Shown here in pieces: positions 51,691 to 61,831 of a DNA stretch of 64,000 bases. The notes beneath the pieces were generated by a model that made no database searches, was not told where the DNA came from, and was given only the letters and a program-made list of their open reading frames with translations. The translations under genes and the position numbers were made by a program. The stretch's first letter is position 1. The number at the start of each line of letters is the position of its first letter. The stretch comes from Halomonas almeriensis (GTDB lineage: Bacteria; Pseudomonadota; Gammaproteobacteria; Pseudomonadales; Halomonadaceae). The DNA is taken from NCBI RefSeq assembly GCF_030409235.1, contig NZ_JAUFPO010000002.1, forward strand, positions 186,001-250,000, written 5' to 3'.

Positions 51691-52278
51691 AGGCTCGGAT
51701 TCCTCTGTATAACCTGGCCTTCATTAGAGGCGAGGCCATGGCCCATGCATTCTGTATGGCGCCTACTAGCCCCCGCGTTGGTACTTCTCCGCACCAGGTT
51801 GAGGCTCCTGCGGTACTGTGCCTGCTTGCCGCGCTAATGCGAACCACATGACCGGGTTGTCAGCGTTGTGGACGCGACAACCTGTCCTCCAGGGCTCCAT
51901 ATTGCCTTCCCCTTGACGCAGCCCCTTTCACCTGGAGCTCAGGAGCAATCCTTGCCGGAGCTGATCCCAGGCGTCAGCAAAGGACACGGCTACATCCTCT
52001 CCACGCAAGATACCGGCCATGAGGTGCACAGCAGCTCGGTCGCCCCTTGTCACCGATATCTTCCTGGGCCTCACCCGGTCGTGTTGAGCCAGGACGAGCG
52101 TGGACGTGCCTGACTGTACGAGTCTGCAGTTTATGCAGTTTCGGGCAAGTGTCATAAGTTATGAAATAGTGGTATGAGTAAAGTTGTTGCTTATTGGGCT
52201 ACTCCTCCAACCCCTTTAACTCCTTGCGTGGTGGTGCATAAGTTTTATGTTTGTGTTTTGTAGGACTTCTCTTATAGA
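51691..52278. other. AT-rich gene-free stretch left of the insertion sequences
   Basis: 588 bases with no gene I can support. From about 52140 the DNA is clearly poorer in GC than the rest of the window. It holds two related palindromes, CATAAGTTATG (52153-52163) and CATAAGTTTTATG (52237-52249), that could be operator sites. A short minus-strand frame at 51928-52155 has no recognisable domain. It may be the surviving promoter region of the adhesin gene. Confidence 0.5.
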
Positions 52279-52340
52279 TGTAGGGTCCCGGATGATCAAA
52301 TGAGCTATAGGAGTTATCCTCTGCTGGCAGCCAGAGAGGT

Positions 52341-53434
52341 CGGTCTCAAGTTCCAAGCGCAACACTATTGAAGGGTGCTCGGGCCCGCGACCGATTTCTT
52401 GAGCACCTCGGCGTAAACTTCCAATGGCGTGCGCCAGTCCAGTGTCTGGCGCGGCCGCGTGTTCAGTGAGTCGGCGATCTCGTCGAGCTCGTCCTGGCTG
52501 TAGACCGACAGATCCGTGCCCTTTGGCAGGTACTGCCGCAACAGCCCGTTGGTATTCTCATTGGAGCCTCGTTGCCATGGGCTATGCGGGTCAGCGAAGT
52601 AAATCGCCGTACCGGTTTTCTGAGTGATCTCGGCATGCTTCACCATCTCTCTGCCTTGATCGTACGTCATGGACAAGCGCAGAGCTCGTGGCACCTCATT
52701 GAGCTTGTCGCTGAAGCCAACGGCCGCCGCTGTGGCGGTAGTGCCATCCACTTTCGCCAAGATCACCAGGCGCGTGGTGCGTTCCACCAGCGTACCGACG
52801 GCAGAGCGATTGTTGGCGCCCATGATGAGGTCGCCCTCCCAGTGGCCAGGCATCAGGCGATCTTCGATCTCAGGCGGCCGCATGTGAATGCTGACCAGCT
52901 CGGGAATCTGCTGGCGTCGATCCTTGCCACGGCTGCGCGGCCGGCGCTTGCCATTGCCCTGACGAAGGCAGGCGATGAGCTCCTTCTTGAGGCTGCCACG
53001 GGGCATCACATAGAGCGCGTTGTAAATGGCCTCATGCGAGACCTGGCGACGTGAATCATTGGGAGACATGAGCTTCATTGTGCGGGCTATCTGTTGCGGT
53101 GACCAGTACTTGCGCAGCAGGTAGACCACCACCTCGAAGAGCTCCCCATCGGGATGCAGCTTGGGAAGTCGGCGTGGCTGATGTCGTGCCAAACGAGCCC
53201 TATAGCTTGCCAGGCTAGCATCGTAGTCTTTCGTCGGACTGACCGTGTGGCGAGCGATTTCTCGCGAAACGGTACTCGGAGCACGACCCAGATGAGTGGC
53301 GATGGCTCGGATCGAGTGAGTCGCTCGCATCATCATGATGGCGGCTCGGTCTTCAGCAGAGAGATGGCGATAGCATTGAGTCATAGCAACATCGTACCTG
53401 AGGGGTCACGTGTTGCACTTGGTCATTGAGACCG
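52341..53434 (-). mobile_element. IS30-family element nested in the IS481 element
   Basis: Terminal inverted repeats run CGGTCTCAA-N3-CCAAG-N-GCAACAC on the left, and the same pattern reversed on the right (53412-53434). The span is about 1094 bases with one complete transposase gene. It lies between the IS481 left end and the IS481 transposase, so it arrived second. Confidence 0.85.
52365..53384 (-). CDS. IS30-family transposase
   Basis: 339 aa, full length. N-terminal helix-turn-helix: 'LSAEDRAAIMMMRATHSIRAIATHLGRAPSTVSREI'. The DDE catalytic core is intact: Asp in 'GHWEGDLIMGANNRS', Asp in 'LSMTYDQGREM' and Glu in 'RGSNENTNGLLRQYLPKG'. It looks functional. It is encoded opposite to the surrounding IS481 transposase. 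Confidence 0.95.
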   Translation of the reverse strand: MTQCYRHLSAEDRAAIMMMRATHSIRAIATHLGRAPSTVSREIARHTVSPTKDYDASLASYRARLARHQPRRLPKLHPDGELFEVVVYLLRKYWSPQQIARTMKLMSPNDSRRQVSHEAIYNALYVMPRGSLKKELIACLRQGNGKRRPRSRGKDRRQQIPELVSIHMRPPEIEDRLMPGHWEGDLIMGANNRSAVGTLVERTTRLVILAKVDGTTATAAAVGFSDKLNEVPRALRLSMTYDQGREMVKHAEITQKTGTAIYFADPHSPWQRGSNENTNGLLRQYLPKGTDLSVYSQDELDEIADSLNTRPRQTLDWRTPLEVYAEVLKKSVAGPSTLQ

Positions 53435-53470
53435 CCGAGCTTCTACAGCAATTCATTCGGGAGCAGGTTC

Positions 53471-54455
53471 ATGGACATCAAGCTGCATAAGCAGGCCACC
53501 ACGACACCGAAGATTCGTGCTGAAATCCAGGCGGCACCGTCCAGCATCACGGATAGCGAGCTGGCCCGCCAGTATGGTGTTTCCCACGCGACCATCCGGC
53601 GTTGGCGGTACCGCGACGATGTCCATGACCGATCGCACACGCGTCACAACCTACTGGCCACCCTTACGTCTGAGCAGGAGGAGGTGCTGATCGCCGCTCG
53701 TGAATTCCTGCGCCTCGGCCTGGATGATCTGCTCGTCGTGGCACGTGAGTTCCTGAACCCTCGACTGTCTCGCTCAGGCCTGCACCGCATGCTCCAGCGG
53801 CGCGAGGTGCCGACACTGGCAGAATTGGCTCGGCAGGACGCTGGTGATGATGGGAAGCCCCGGCACAAGCCCTTCAAGGACTACGAGCCCGGGTACGTGC
53901 ATATCGACATCAAGCACCTGCCTCAGATGCCTGATGAGGAGCAGAAGCGTTACCTGTACGTCGCCATCGACCGTGCCACACGCTGGGTCTATCTGGAGGT
54001 CAGGCGAAGCCAGTCTGCCAAGGATGCCAAGGCGTTCATGAAGTGCGTCGAGGAGAAGGCTCTCTTCACGATCCAGACGGTGCTCACTGACAACGGCAAG
54101 TCGTTCACCGATCGCTTCACACGGGCAGGTGAGCGCAAGCCCAGCGGCCGCCACCCCTTCGACCGGGAGTGCCAAGCCCATGGTATCGAACATCGCCTGA
54201 TCAAGCCGGGAAGGCCACAGACGAACGGTATGGTGGAGCGGTTCAACGGCCGCATCAGCGACGTGCTGGCGACCCGGCGCTATACCTCAGGCGAGGATCT
54301 GGAGCAGACGCTCAAACGCTACGCTTGGCTGTACAATCACCACATCCCTCAGAAGGCGCTGCATCATCAATCACCGATTTCAGCGATGAAGGAATGGCAG
54401 GCCAAGCGGCCGGAGTTATTCACCAAGCGGGTAGTCAATCACACGGGACCCGACA
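53471..54455 (+). CDS. IS481-family transposase (reads out of the element without a stop)
   Basis: About 328 codons from ATG 53471. The start 'MDIKLHKQATTTPKIRAEIQ' and helix-turn-helix 'SELARQYGVSHATIRRWR' are typical of IS481. The DDE integrase core has 'YVHIDIKHLPQ', 'TVLTDNGKSF' and 'TNGMVERFNGRISD'. The C-terminus 'NHTGPD' is encoded by the right inverted repeat, and no stop codon precedes the element's end. The frame therefore continues into the adhesin for 794 codons. In other insertions the flanking DNA may provide the stop. Confidence 0.88.
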
Positions 54456-56839
54456 TGCCGCCGGTCGCGGATGACGACAGCGCCACCACGGCGGAAAATG
54501 CCGACACTAACGGCAATGTACTGACCAACGACCAGGACGGCGGCAATGATAGCGATCCGTTGACGGTCAGTGCCGTGGACGGTGCGGCCGGCGATGTCGG
54601 CCAGCCGGTGGTCGGCAGCAACGGCGGTGAGTTCACCATCGACGACAACGGCGATTACACCTTCGACCAGAAGGGTGCATTCGATGACCTGGCCGAGGGC
54701 GAGACCCGCGAGACCACGGTCAGCTACAGCGTCGATGATGGCAATGGCGGCACCGATACGGCCACGGTCAGCGTGACCGTGACCGGCGAGAACGACGCGC
54801 CGACAACGACCGGGCTGGGTGATCAGACGAGTAGCGATGGCGACGCCATCACAGCGGTCGAGACGGCGGGGGCGTTCAGCGATGTCGATAATGGCGATAC
54901 GCTGAGGTATTCCGCTGCCAACCTGCCATCAGGGTTGTCCATCGACGAGGATACCGGCGAGATCACCGGTACTCTCGATGCCAATGCCTCACAGAATGGG
55001 CCGTACAACGTTGAGGTGACGGCAGAGGATGATGCAGGAGACACGGTTACCGCTGCCTTTGATTGGTCAGTCAATAATCCGTCACCGATCGCACAGGAAG
55101 ACCGCGATAGCGGAGGCCCCTCGCGTAACTACAATGGCAATGTACTGGATAATGACACCGATGGAGGCAACGACAGTGACACCCTGAGTGTCGAGGCCGT
55201 GGAAGGCGTTCCCGGTGATGTGGGTGCTGGTATCAGTGGCGACAATGGAGGCCTGTTTACCATCAATGCCAATGGGGCCTATGAATTTGACCCGAATGGC
55301 GATTTCGCCGACCTGGAGTCCGGTGAAAGCCGCGAAACCAGTGTCACCTACAGGGTAAGCGATGGCAACGGTGGCACGGATACCGCCACCGTCAGTGTCG
55401 AGATTACTCCTGATGAAATCAGTGTCGGGTCCGGTGAGGCCGATACCATCGTTGGCGGCGGTGGCGATGATGTTCTGATCGGCGACACCGGGGGAAATCA
55501 GAAAATCATCGAGCCGACGAAAAACTACAACATTGCCTTTGTGGTTGATCGCTCCGGCAGTATGGGTGACGACCTTAACGAAGGAACCGGGACGAGAATG
55601 CAGGCGGCCAAGGAGTCCATCAATAACCTGTTGGGCGAGATATCCGGCTTTCCTGGCGAGATCCAGCTACATGTCAACTTCTTCCGTGATGGTGGGGTGG
55701 AAATCGAGCCGAATGTCGATGAATTGACCAGCGATAATGTGAACGACGTCCAGGAGTGGGTCAACGACCGAGTCGCGGATGACGGCACCTATCCGGAAAA
55801 TGGCTTTAATGCCGCTGAGGCCTGGTTCTCGGCATCCGGTGAGCCACAATCGACCAATGGCTTCCAGAACCTGGTGTATTACATTGCCGATGGGGACTCT
55901 AACAGTAGTCATACCGGCACCGTCATCCCTGCCTATCAGGATATGCTGACGGCCATGGGGCCGGATGCCATCGTCAATGCCATCGCCCTGGATAACGAGG
56001 TGGATCGCGACAACCTCGCGGATCTGGATACCGAGGCACAAACCGGGAGTGACATTCCTGTCGCACTGACTGCGGAAGATCTTGCCAGTATTCTGGAGGG
56101 TGGTTCGACGACAACCGAGGACGCTCCTCTCGGCCCCGATACCCTCCTGGGCGGGGCGGGTAACGACGTTATCTTCGGAGACAGTGTTGACCCGGGAAGC
56201 CTTGGGGGCCCCGCCGGCTCGGGTTATGAGACGGGTAGCGGGTATGCCGGCGTCATCAACCTCATCACGGAACAGGACGGTACGGAGCCCGATCAGGATC
56301 GCATTCTGGAGTTCATCAGGGATAACTACGCCGACCTCACCAGCGCAAGTATTACCGCAGGCGGCCAGGATCAGCTCTTTGGTGAGGCCGGAGACGATGT
56401 ACTGATCGGCACCAGTGGCGATGATCTGCTGGAAGGTGGCACAGGCAGTGACGATATGCTCGGTGGCGCCGGTGCGGATGTCTTCGAGTGGAAGCTCGAC
56501 GATGAGGGCAGTACCACCGGTCCGGCTGGTGATACCGTCAAGGACTTCACCCTGGGGGACTATGGCACTGATGCCGACGCCGACCAGTTGAAGCTGGGCG
56601 ACCTGTTGGAGGGCTATGATGCCGGAAGCGACCCGGACCAGGAGGCGCTGGATGAGTACATCAATGCCAGCGTTGATAATGGCGACACGGTGCTGTCCAT
56701 CAAGACCGATGGGGGAATCGCCACCGACAGCAGCGATGCCGACCAAATCATCACCCTGGAGGGCACAGGGGTATCCGGCGCTGACTCCCAGACGATGCTG
56801 CAGAATCTGGTCAGCAGCGACCAGCTGGATGTTGACTGA
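54456..56839 (+). pseudogene. 5'-truncated RTX/VCBS/VWA adhesin (type I secretion substrate)
   Basis: 794 codons without their own start, in frame with the IS481 transposase. In order: a VCBS-type repeat ('PPVADDDSATTAENADTNGNVLTND'), an Ig-like/He_PIG repeat ('LPSGLSIDEDTGEITGTLD'), a second VCBS repeat, a short RTX repeat ('GGGGDDVLIGD'), a VWA domain with intact MIDAS start DRSGSMG (about 60 kDa into the chimera), more RTX nonapeptides ('GGAGNDVIFGD', 'GEAGDDVLIG') and a T1SS C-terminal module ('GADVFEWKLDDEG', 'DQLKLGDLLEG'). The C-terminus is that of LapA/BapA-type giant adhesins; the retention module and most repeats are missing. No T1SS genes are in the window. Confidence 0.88.
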
Positions 56840-56867
56840 TGTCGCTGTTCACAGCCTCGGCACGGCA

Positions 56868-56898
56868 ACGCCCGGGCACCATAGCGGTCGGGTGTTTT
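56868..56898 (+). terminator. Intrinsic terminator after the adhesin
   Basis: ACGCCCG (56868-56874) pairs with CGGGTGT (56889-56895) with one wobble, and runs into TTTT. It lies 29 bases after the adhesin stop. Confidence 0.65.
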
Positions 56899-57138
56899 CA
56901 TTGGACCGCAATGGGCGGCTGTGGAGCTGGATGCCCGAGCCCTGATGGAAGTAGGTACGGCGGGCTTCACAATAGTTCACGGGATATGGCTGGCTAGGGC
57001 CGGCATAGGGTGTCTAGAGTGATGACTGCGGTATTCATCTCAGTGAGAGATCGTGGCTCGCCAGGGATGGCATCCTCCGGGGATCAGCGGAAGGGCGCCC
57101 GACGAGATGTCTCCAACAGGGAAGTTGGGGGATACCGC

Positions 57139-57178
57139 AAACCCAAGGGTCCTCCATGCAGGGCGCTTGGGTTTTTTA
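57139..57178 (+). terminator. Second plus-strand terminator in the adhesin-tRNA gap
   Basis: AAACCCAAG (57139-57147) pairs with CTTGGGTTT (57166-57174), then T residues. No gene I can support lies between 56899 and 57138. Confidence 0.7.
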
Positions 57179-57224
57179 TTGGTTACTGCCCCGAGCCTCC
57201 CGACAAAAGGCTTGCAGTGAAAAG

Positions 57225-57258
57225 AACGGCCACCGCGTCAATGTGACGGGTGGCCGTT
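57225..57258 (-). terminator. Intrinsic terminator of the tRNA-Thr gene
   Basis: On the minus strand AACGGCCACC pairs perfectly with GGTGGCCGTT (10 bp, 57258-57225) and is followed by CTTTT. It begins 13 bases past the tRNA 3' end. Confidence 0.9.
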
Positions 57259-57270
57259 GCCGTTTGCGGC

Positions 57271-57346
57271 TGGTGCCGGTGAGTGGACTCGAACCACCGA
57301 CCTACGCATTACGAGTGCGTTGCTCTGCCAGCTGAGCTACACCGGC
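57271..57346 (-). tRNA. tRNA-Thr (anticodon CGT)
   Basis: 76 bases including encoded CCA. The acceptor stem GCCGGTG/CACCGGC is perfect, the D-loop contains 'AGCTCAGCTGGCAGAGC', the anticodon loop reads CTCGTAA (anticodon CGT, codon ACG), and the T-arm has GGTTCGAGTCC. It is an isolated tRNA gene between the adhesin locus and the GcvT-family gene. Confidence 0.96.
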
Positions 57347-57383
57347 TTCATGCCGAGCGTAACGCCTGGCGTGCCGCTTTTTC

Positions 57384-57414
57384 CAGTGGCCTGCCTCGGC
57401 GAGCCAGGCCACTG
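57384..57414. repeat. 10-bp stem-loop after the GcvT-family gene
   Basis: CAGTGGCCTG (57384-57393) pairs perfectly with CAGGCCACTG (57405-57414), 7 bases past the stop codon on the minus strand. The T-run lies on the wrong side for a minus-strand intrinsic terminator. It may protect the transcript end. Confidence 0.55.
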
Positions 57415-57420
57415 CCGTCC

Positions 57421-58731
57421 TCAATAGGCATAGTCGCGACCGGCGGCCTTGGCGCGCTCGCGCGAGCTCGGGTTGACGGACTCGCGGAAGGGCATCTCGC
57501 ATACGGTGGCGGCGACGGGCTGCCCCGGGATGTCGAGAAACTCGTCGGGGAGCCAGGCCACCAGCTCAGTGCCCAGCACGGCTGAGGCGACCGGCACATA
57601 GGCCATGGCGATGTTGGTGCCGAGTTCCGGCGAGTACCAGGGCGAGGTGATCCAGCCGCAGGGGTCGCTCTCGGCGTCCGGGCCGACCAGCCAGAAGTCC
57701 GGTGCATAGTCCTCGATGGGTTTGCCGTCGAGTTTCAGGCCCACCAGTTGGTGGGTGAAGGGCGGATTTCCGGCATTGACCTGGGCACGCGTCTCTTCCA
57801 GGACGTCCTTGCCGATGTAGTTGGCCTCCTTGCCCTTGGGCACCATGTGGCCCAGGTTGCACTGAAAGGGGTTGGTCTCGTGGTCCAGGTCCTGGCCGTA
57901 GGAGAGGATGCCGGCGGCGATACGGCGATGGTGGGCCGGGGCGATGACCATCAGGTTGTACTTCTCGCCGACGCTTCGAATGGTGTTCCATACGGTCTCG
58001 GCGTTCAATGTCGAATCGTAGGCATAGACCTCGTAGCCCTTCTCGCCGGAGAAGCCGGTCTGCGAGATCAAGACATCGACGCCCTCGATTTGCGCGGCCA
58101 TCAGGCCGTAGTAGGGCACGTCGCGTACCGCCTCGCCGACCAGGTCGGCGACCAGGTCCTCGGACTTCGGGCCCTGGATCTGCAGCGGGCTGACGTCGAT
58201 TTCATCGATCTGTACGTCGTAACCCATGCCGTGGTTGATGCCGCGGAACCAGTAGGCCAGGTCGGAGTCGCTGATGGTGAACCAGAACTCGTCGTCGGCG
58301 ACGCGCAGCATGACCGGGTCGTTGAGCACGCAGCCACGCTCGTCGCAGAGCACCACATAGCGACCCATCATCGTCGGGACCCGTGTCACATCGCGGGTGC
58401 AGACGTAATTGCAAAAGGCTTCGGCCTCGGGCCCCTTGACGCGAATGGGGCGCTCCACCGCGACGTTCCACAGCGTCACGTCGTTGACCAGGGCGCGATA
58501 CTCTTCCATGGCCCCGCCGTCCTCGGGGCGGACATAGGCACGCGGGTGATACATGCGATTGTAGACCGTCGCCTTCCAGCAGCCGGCCTCTACCGAGAGA
58601 TGCCAGTAGGGCGATTTGCGGACGCGATTGGACAGCAGCAACTGGATACCGGGGTCACCACTCTGACGGAGGTTGACCGGCACCAGACGATCACTTTGGT
58701 CGATGGAAGCTTGGTAATTGACGTTGGACAT
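57421..58731 (-). CDS. GcvT-family tetrahydrofolate-dependent aminomethyltransferase/demethylase
   Basis: 436 aa from ATG 58731 (GAGGAG upstream). The GcvT folate-binding domain is seen in 'VAVERPIRVKGPEAEAFCNYVCTRDVT', 'YVVLCDERGCVLNDPVMLRVADDEFWFTISDSD' and 'ISQTGFSGEKGYEVY'. The C-terminal barrel has 'LKLDGKPIEDYAPDFW' and 'GWITSPWYSPELGTNIAMAYV'. It is longer than glycine-cleavage GcvT (about 365 aa) and lies alone, without gcvH or gcvP. A one-carbon demethylase role (DmdA or LigM type) is more likely, but the substrate is unknown. Confidence 0.82.
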   Translation of the reverse strand: MSNVNYQASIDQSDRLVPVNLRQSGDPGIQLLLSNRVRKSPYWHLSVEAGCWKATVYNRMYHPRAYVRPEDGGAMEEYRALVNDVTLWNVAVERPIRVKGPEAEAFCNYVCTRDVTRVPTMMGRYVVLCDERGCVLNDPVMLRVADDEFWFTISDSDLAYWFRGINHGMGYDVQIDEIDVSPLQIQGPKSEDLVADLVGEAVRDVPYYGLMAAQIEGVDVLISQTGFSGEKGYEVYAYDSTLNAETVWNTIRSVGEKYNLMVIAPAHHRRIAAGILSYGQDLDHETNPFQCNLGHMVPKGKEANYIGKDVLEETRAQVNAGNPPFTHQLVGLKLDGKPIEDYAPDFWLVGPDAESDPCGWITSPWYSPELGTNIAMAYVPVASAVLGTELVAWLPDEFLDIPGQPVAATVCEMPFRESVNPSSRERAKAAGRDYAY

Positions 58732-58930
58732 GGGCGCGGCACTCCTCGTCCTTGGCTGAAAGTTCGAGACACTGTGGTCTCGAGCTCCAGGCGGACATCC
58801 GCTTGCCGGTGAGGACCGGTGGTGGATGTAACCCGCCATTACTCCCAAGGTAGGAGTGCAGCTGTGTGCCGGCGTCTCCATGACGACGCTGGAGTTGCCA
58901 GGGGCGACACGGGGCAGCCCCCGGCAGTGT

Positions 58931-59752
58931 TCAGCCTTCGGTATCAAGCACTCGCGTCAACCCTTCCTGTGCACTGGAGGCAACCAGTCGCCCGTTGCGG
59001 TCGAAGATGCTGCCGCGACTGAAGCCGCGTGCGCCGCCGGTCCAGGGGCTGTCCATGTCATACAGCAACCAGTCGTTGACCCTGACGTCATGGTGGAACC
59101 ACAGCGAGTGATCGAGGCTGGCGATCTGCAGCCCGGGGTCGCCGAACTGGATGCCATGGGGGACCAGTGCCGTGGTCAGCAGGTTGAAGTCCGAGCTGTA
59201 GGCCAGCAGGTAGCGGTGCAGGGCCGGGTCGTCGGGCAGCTCGCCGGCCAGGCGGAACCAGAGGCGTTTGCGGGCCGGCTGGCCGGGTTCGGTGCTGTCC
59301 TCGACATGGCGGAATTCGATGGGGTGGCCGGGGAAGCGGGTGATGCGGTCTTCGTCGGCCTCCGGCGCTTCCGGCGTGCCCACGTCCGGCATCCGTGGCT
59401 GGTGCGCTATGCTGGTTTCCTGGCCATGAAAGGAGGCGCTGCAGAAGAAGATCGGGCGGCCTTTCTGGATGGCGGTGATGCGGCGCGTGGTGAAACTGGC
59501 GCCATCGCGAACGGCATCGACCTGATAGACCACCGGCATCCGCGGGTCCCCGGGGCGCAGGAAGTAGCCGTGCAGCGAGTGCACGCGGCGGCTGGCATCG
59601 ACGGTATGCGTGGCGGCCGAGAGCGCCTGGCCGAGCACCTGGCCGCCGAACAGCTGGGGCAGGCCCAGGTCCTGGCTGTGGCCGCGAAACAGGTTCTCTT
59701 CCAAGGGCTCCAGGGCGAGCAGTTCGACCAGGGCGTTTAGCGAGTCGGACAT
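58931..59752 (-). CDS. tesB: Acyl-CoA thioesterase II
   Basis: 273 aa. Double hot-dog fold thioesterase that hydrolyses medium and long acyl-CoAs. The N-terminal half has 'LFGGQVLGQALSAATHTVD' and 'SLHGYFLRPGDPRMPVVYQVD', and the C-terminal half has 'LASLDHSLWFHHDVRVNDWLLYDMDSP' (seen as 'IASLDHSLWFH') with the catalytic Asp. 'GSIFDRNGRLVASSAQEGL' is the conserved TesB ending. Monocistronic, divergent from tadA. Confidence 0.94.
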   Translation of the reverse strand: MSDSLNALVELLALEPLEENLFRGHSQDLGLPQLFGGQVLGQALSAATHTVDASRRVHSLHGYFLRPGDPRMPVVYQVDAVRDGASFTTRRITAIQKGRPIFFCSASFHGQETSIAHQPRMPDVGTPEAPEADEDRITRFPGHPIEFRHVEDSTEPGQPARKRLWFRLAGELPDDPALHRYLLAYSSDFNLLTTALVPHGIQFGDPGLQIASLDHSLWFHHDVRVNDWLLYDMDSPWTGGARGFSRGSIFDRNGRLVASSAQEGLTRVLDTEG

Positions 59753-59792
59753 TCGAGGGGTATCCTTGATTCCTGAGGCGTGCGCGGCATGA

Positions 59793-60320
<528 letters not shown>

Positions 60321-60361
60321 CAATGGCTGGCGCCAGGAGCCGCCGGATGCGGGAACGGTGC

Positions 60362-61831
60362 TCAGGAGCTCGGGGGGATGACATCAAAGGTTCCGTTTTC
60401 CAGGCTGGCTTCGTCCGGCAGTCGGACATTGAGCGGATGAAACTGCTCCTGACTGCGGTCTACGTAGGTCAGCACCTCGTAATAGCGGCGTATGTTGCGC
60501 ACATAGACGACCGGCTCGCCGCCTCTCGCATAGCCATGGCGAGTCTGCTCGTACCACTGCTTTTCCTGCAATAGGGGCAGTGAGCGGCGCACATGGACCC
60601 AGACGTCAGGATTGCCGCCGCGTTGTGCGGTGATATCGCGAGCATCGTAGAGGTGACCGAGTCCCACGTTGTAGGCGGCCAGCGCCATGTAGAGGCGGTC
60701 TTCGCCAGTGATTGACTCGGGCAGCCGCTGTTCGAGGCTTCGCAGGTAGCGTGCGCCTCCCTCAATGCTCTGCTCGGGATCGAGGCGATCCTCGACCCCC
60801 AGGTCTCTAGCGGTGGGCAGTGTCAGCATCATCAGGCCGCGCACGCCGGTGGGCGAGGTGGCCTCGGGGTCCCAGTGCGACTCCTGGTAGCCCACTGCGG
60901 CCAGCAGCTTCCAGTCGAAGCCGGTGGCACGCGCCGCTTCGCGAAACAGTTCGGCATAGTCCGGCAGTCGTTGCTTGGCATGCTTGATGAAGGTGCGGGC
61001 GCCAACGTATTCGAGATAGTTGTCGCGGCCGAAGTAGCGGGTCTCGAGACGCTGCAGCAACCCGGACGCCTGCATGTCGGCCAGAAAGCGGTTGGCTTCG
61101 CGCACCAGGCCGAGCCCCTGGCCGGCGGGGAAGGCCCAGGCCAGCGAGAGCGGCTTGCCCAGCGTGAAGCCGTCCTCCACCTCCGGGAAGAAGAGCCGGT
61201 TGAGGCGGAACTGGTGCTGGTAGACCACGGCGGCATCCAGCTCGCCGCTCGCCACCCGGCTCAGCAGGGAGGCGATCTCCATGTCGTTGGATTCCTTCCA
61301 GCTGAGCTCGGGGTGCTCGGCCTGCAGCTCGCGCATCACGGTGTCGGTGCCGGTGCCACTCAGGGTGCCGATCTCCAGCTCCACCAGGTCGGCGATGCCC
61401 TCGGGGGGCGTGAGACCGCGGCGGTAGACCACGAGCGGCTGAAGCGGCATGATCGGCCGACTGAAGATCAGGCCGTCGCGACTCGGGTCGAGGGGCAGGG
61501 CGGCCGCCCCCATGTCGCCCTGATCGCGCACGGCCTCCAGCACCTGGGTGCTGGTGTGATCATCGTCGAGTGCCAGGCTGACGCCCAGGTGGTCGGCGAA
61601 GCGCCGCATCAGCTCGTATTCGAAGCCGGTCGGGCCCTGGCGGCCTTCGTAATAGGTGGTCGGCGTGTTGCGGGTCTGCACGCTGATGAAGTCGCGCTCG
61701 AGCACGTCCTGCAGGTGCTCGCCCGGCTGATGACTCGGGGGAACCGGCCACAGGGCCAACATCACAGCGCTGCACGCTGTCAGGTAGCCACGCCAGTGGC
61801 GACGGAAATGGGCGAGCCGGGTTGCGGACAT
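60362..61831 (-). CDS. mltF: Membrane-bound lytic murein transglycosylase F
   Basis: 489 aa from ATG 61831. An N-terminal hydrophobic segment (about 14-31) anchors or exports the protein. A periplasmic SBP-3-like domain (about 45-270) includes 'FISVQTRNTPTTYYEGRQGPTGFEYEL'. The C-terminal SLT domain (about 295-450) has the catalytic Glu in 'LLAAVGYQESHWDPEATSPTGVRGLMML' and 'YNVGLGHL'. It cleaves peptidoglycan to 1,6-anhydromuropeptides. Divergent from purL as in E. coli. Confidence 0.95.
   Translation of the reverse strand: MSATRLAHFRRHWRGYLTACSAVMLALWPVPPSHQPGEHLQDVLERDFISVQTRNTPTTYYEGRQGPTGFEYELMRRFADHLGVSLALDDDHTSTQVLEAVRDQGDMGAAALPLDPSRDGLIFSRPIMPLQPLVVYRRGLTPPEGIADLVELEIGTLSGTGTDTVMRELQAEHPELSWKESNDMEIASLLSRVASGELDAAVVYQHQFRLNRLFFPEVEDGFTLGKPLSLAWAFPAGQGLGLVREANRFLADMQASGLLQRLETRYFGRDNYLEYVGARTFIKHAKQRLPDYAELFREAARATGFDWKLLAAVGYQESHWDPEATSPTGVRGLMMLTLPTARDLGVEDRLDPEQSIEGGARYLRSLEQRLPESITGEDRLYMALAAYNVGLGHLYDARDITAQRGGNPDVWVHVRRSLPLLQEKQWYEQTRHGYARGGEPVVYVRNIRRYYEVLTYVDRSQEQFHPLNVRLPDEASLENGTFDVIPPSS

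Larger units (their letters stand above)
52279..54455 (+). mobile_element. IS481-family element, interrupted by IS30
   Basis: The left end TGTAGGGTCCCG (from 52279) and the right end, which on the opposite strand reads TGTCGGGTCCCG (ending 54455), are inverted repeats extending with TGAT at the same offset. The span is 2177 bases, of which about 1094 are the nested IS30 element, leaving 1083 bases, a normal IS481 size. The transposase lies at 53471-54455. Flanking bases show no target-site duplication, so at least one side has been rearranged after insertion. Confidence 0.8.

Noticed and set aside
51928-52155. 75-codon minus-strand frame in the AT-rich gap
   Set aside because: No recognisable domain, no ribosome site and no conserved neighbour; listed only as unexplained sequence.
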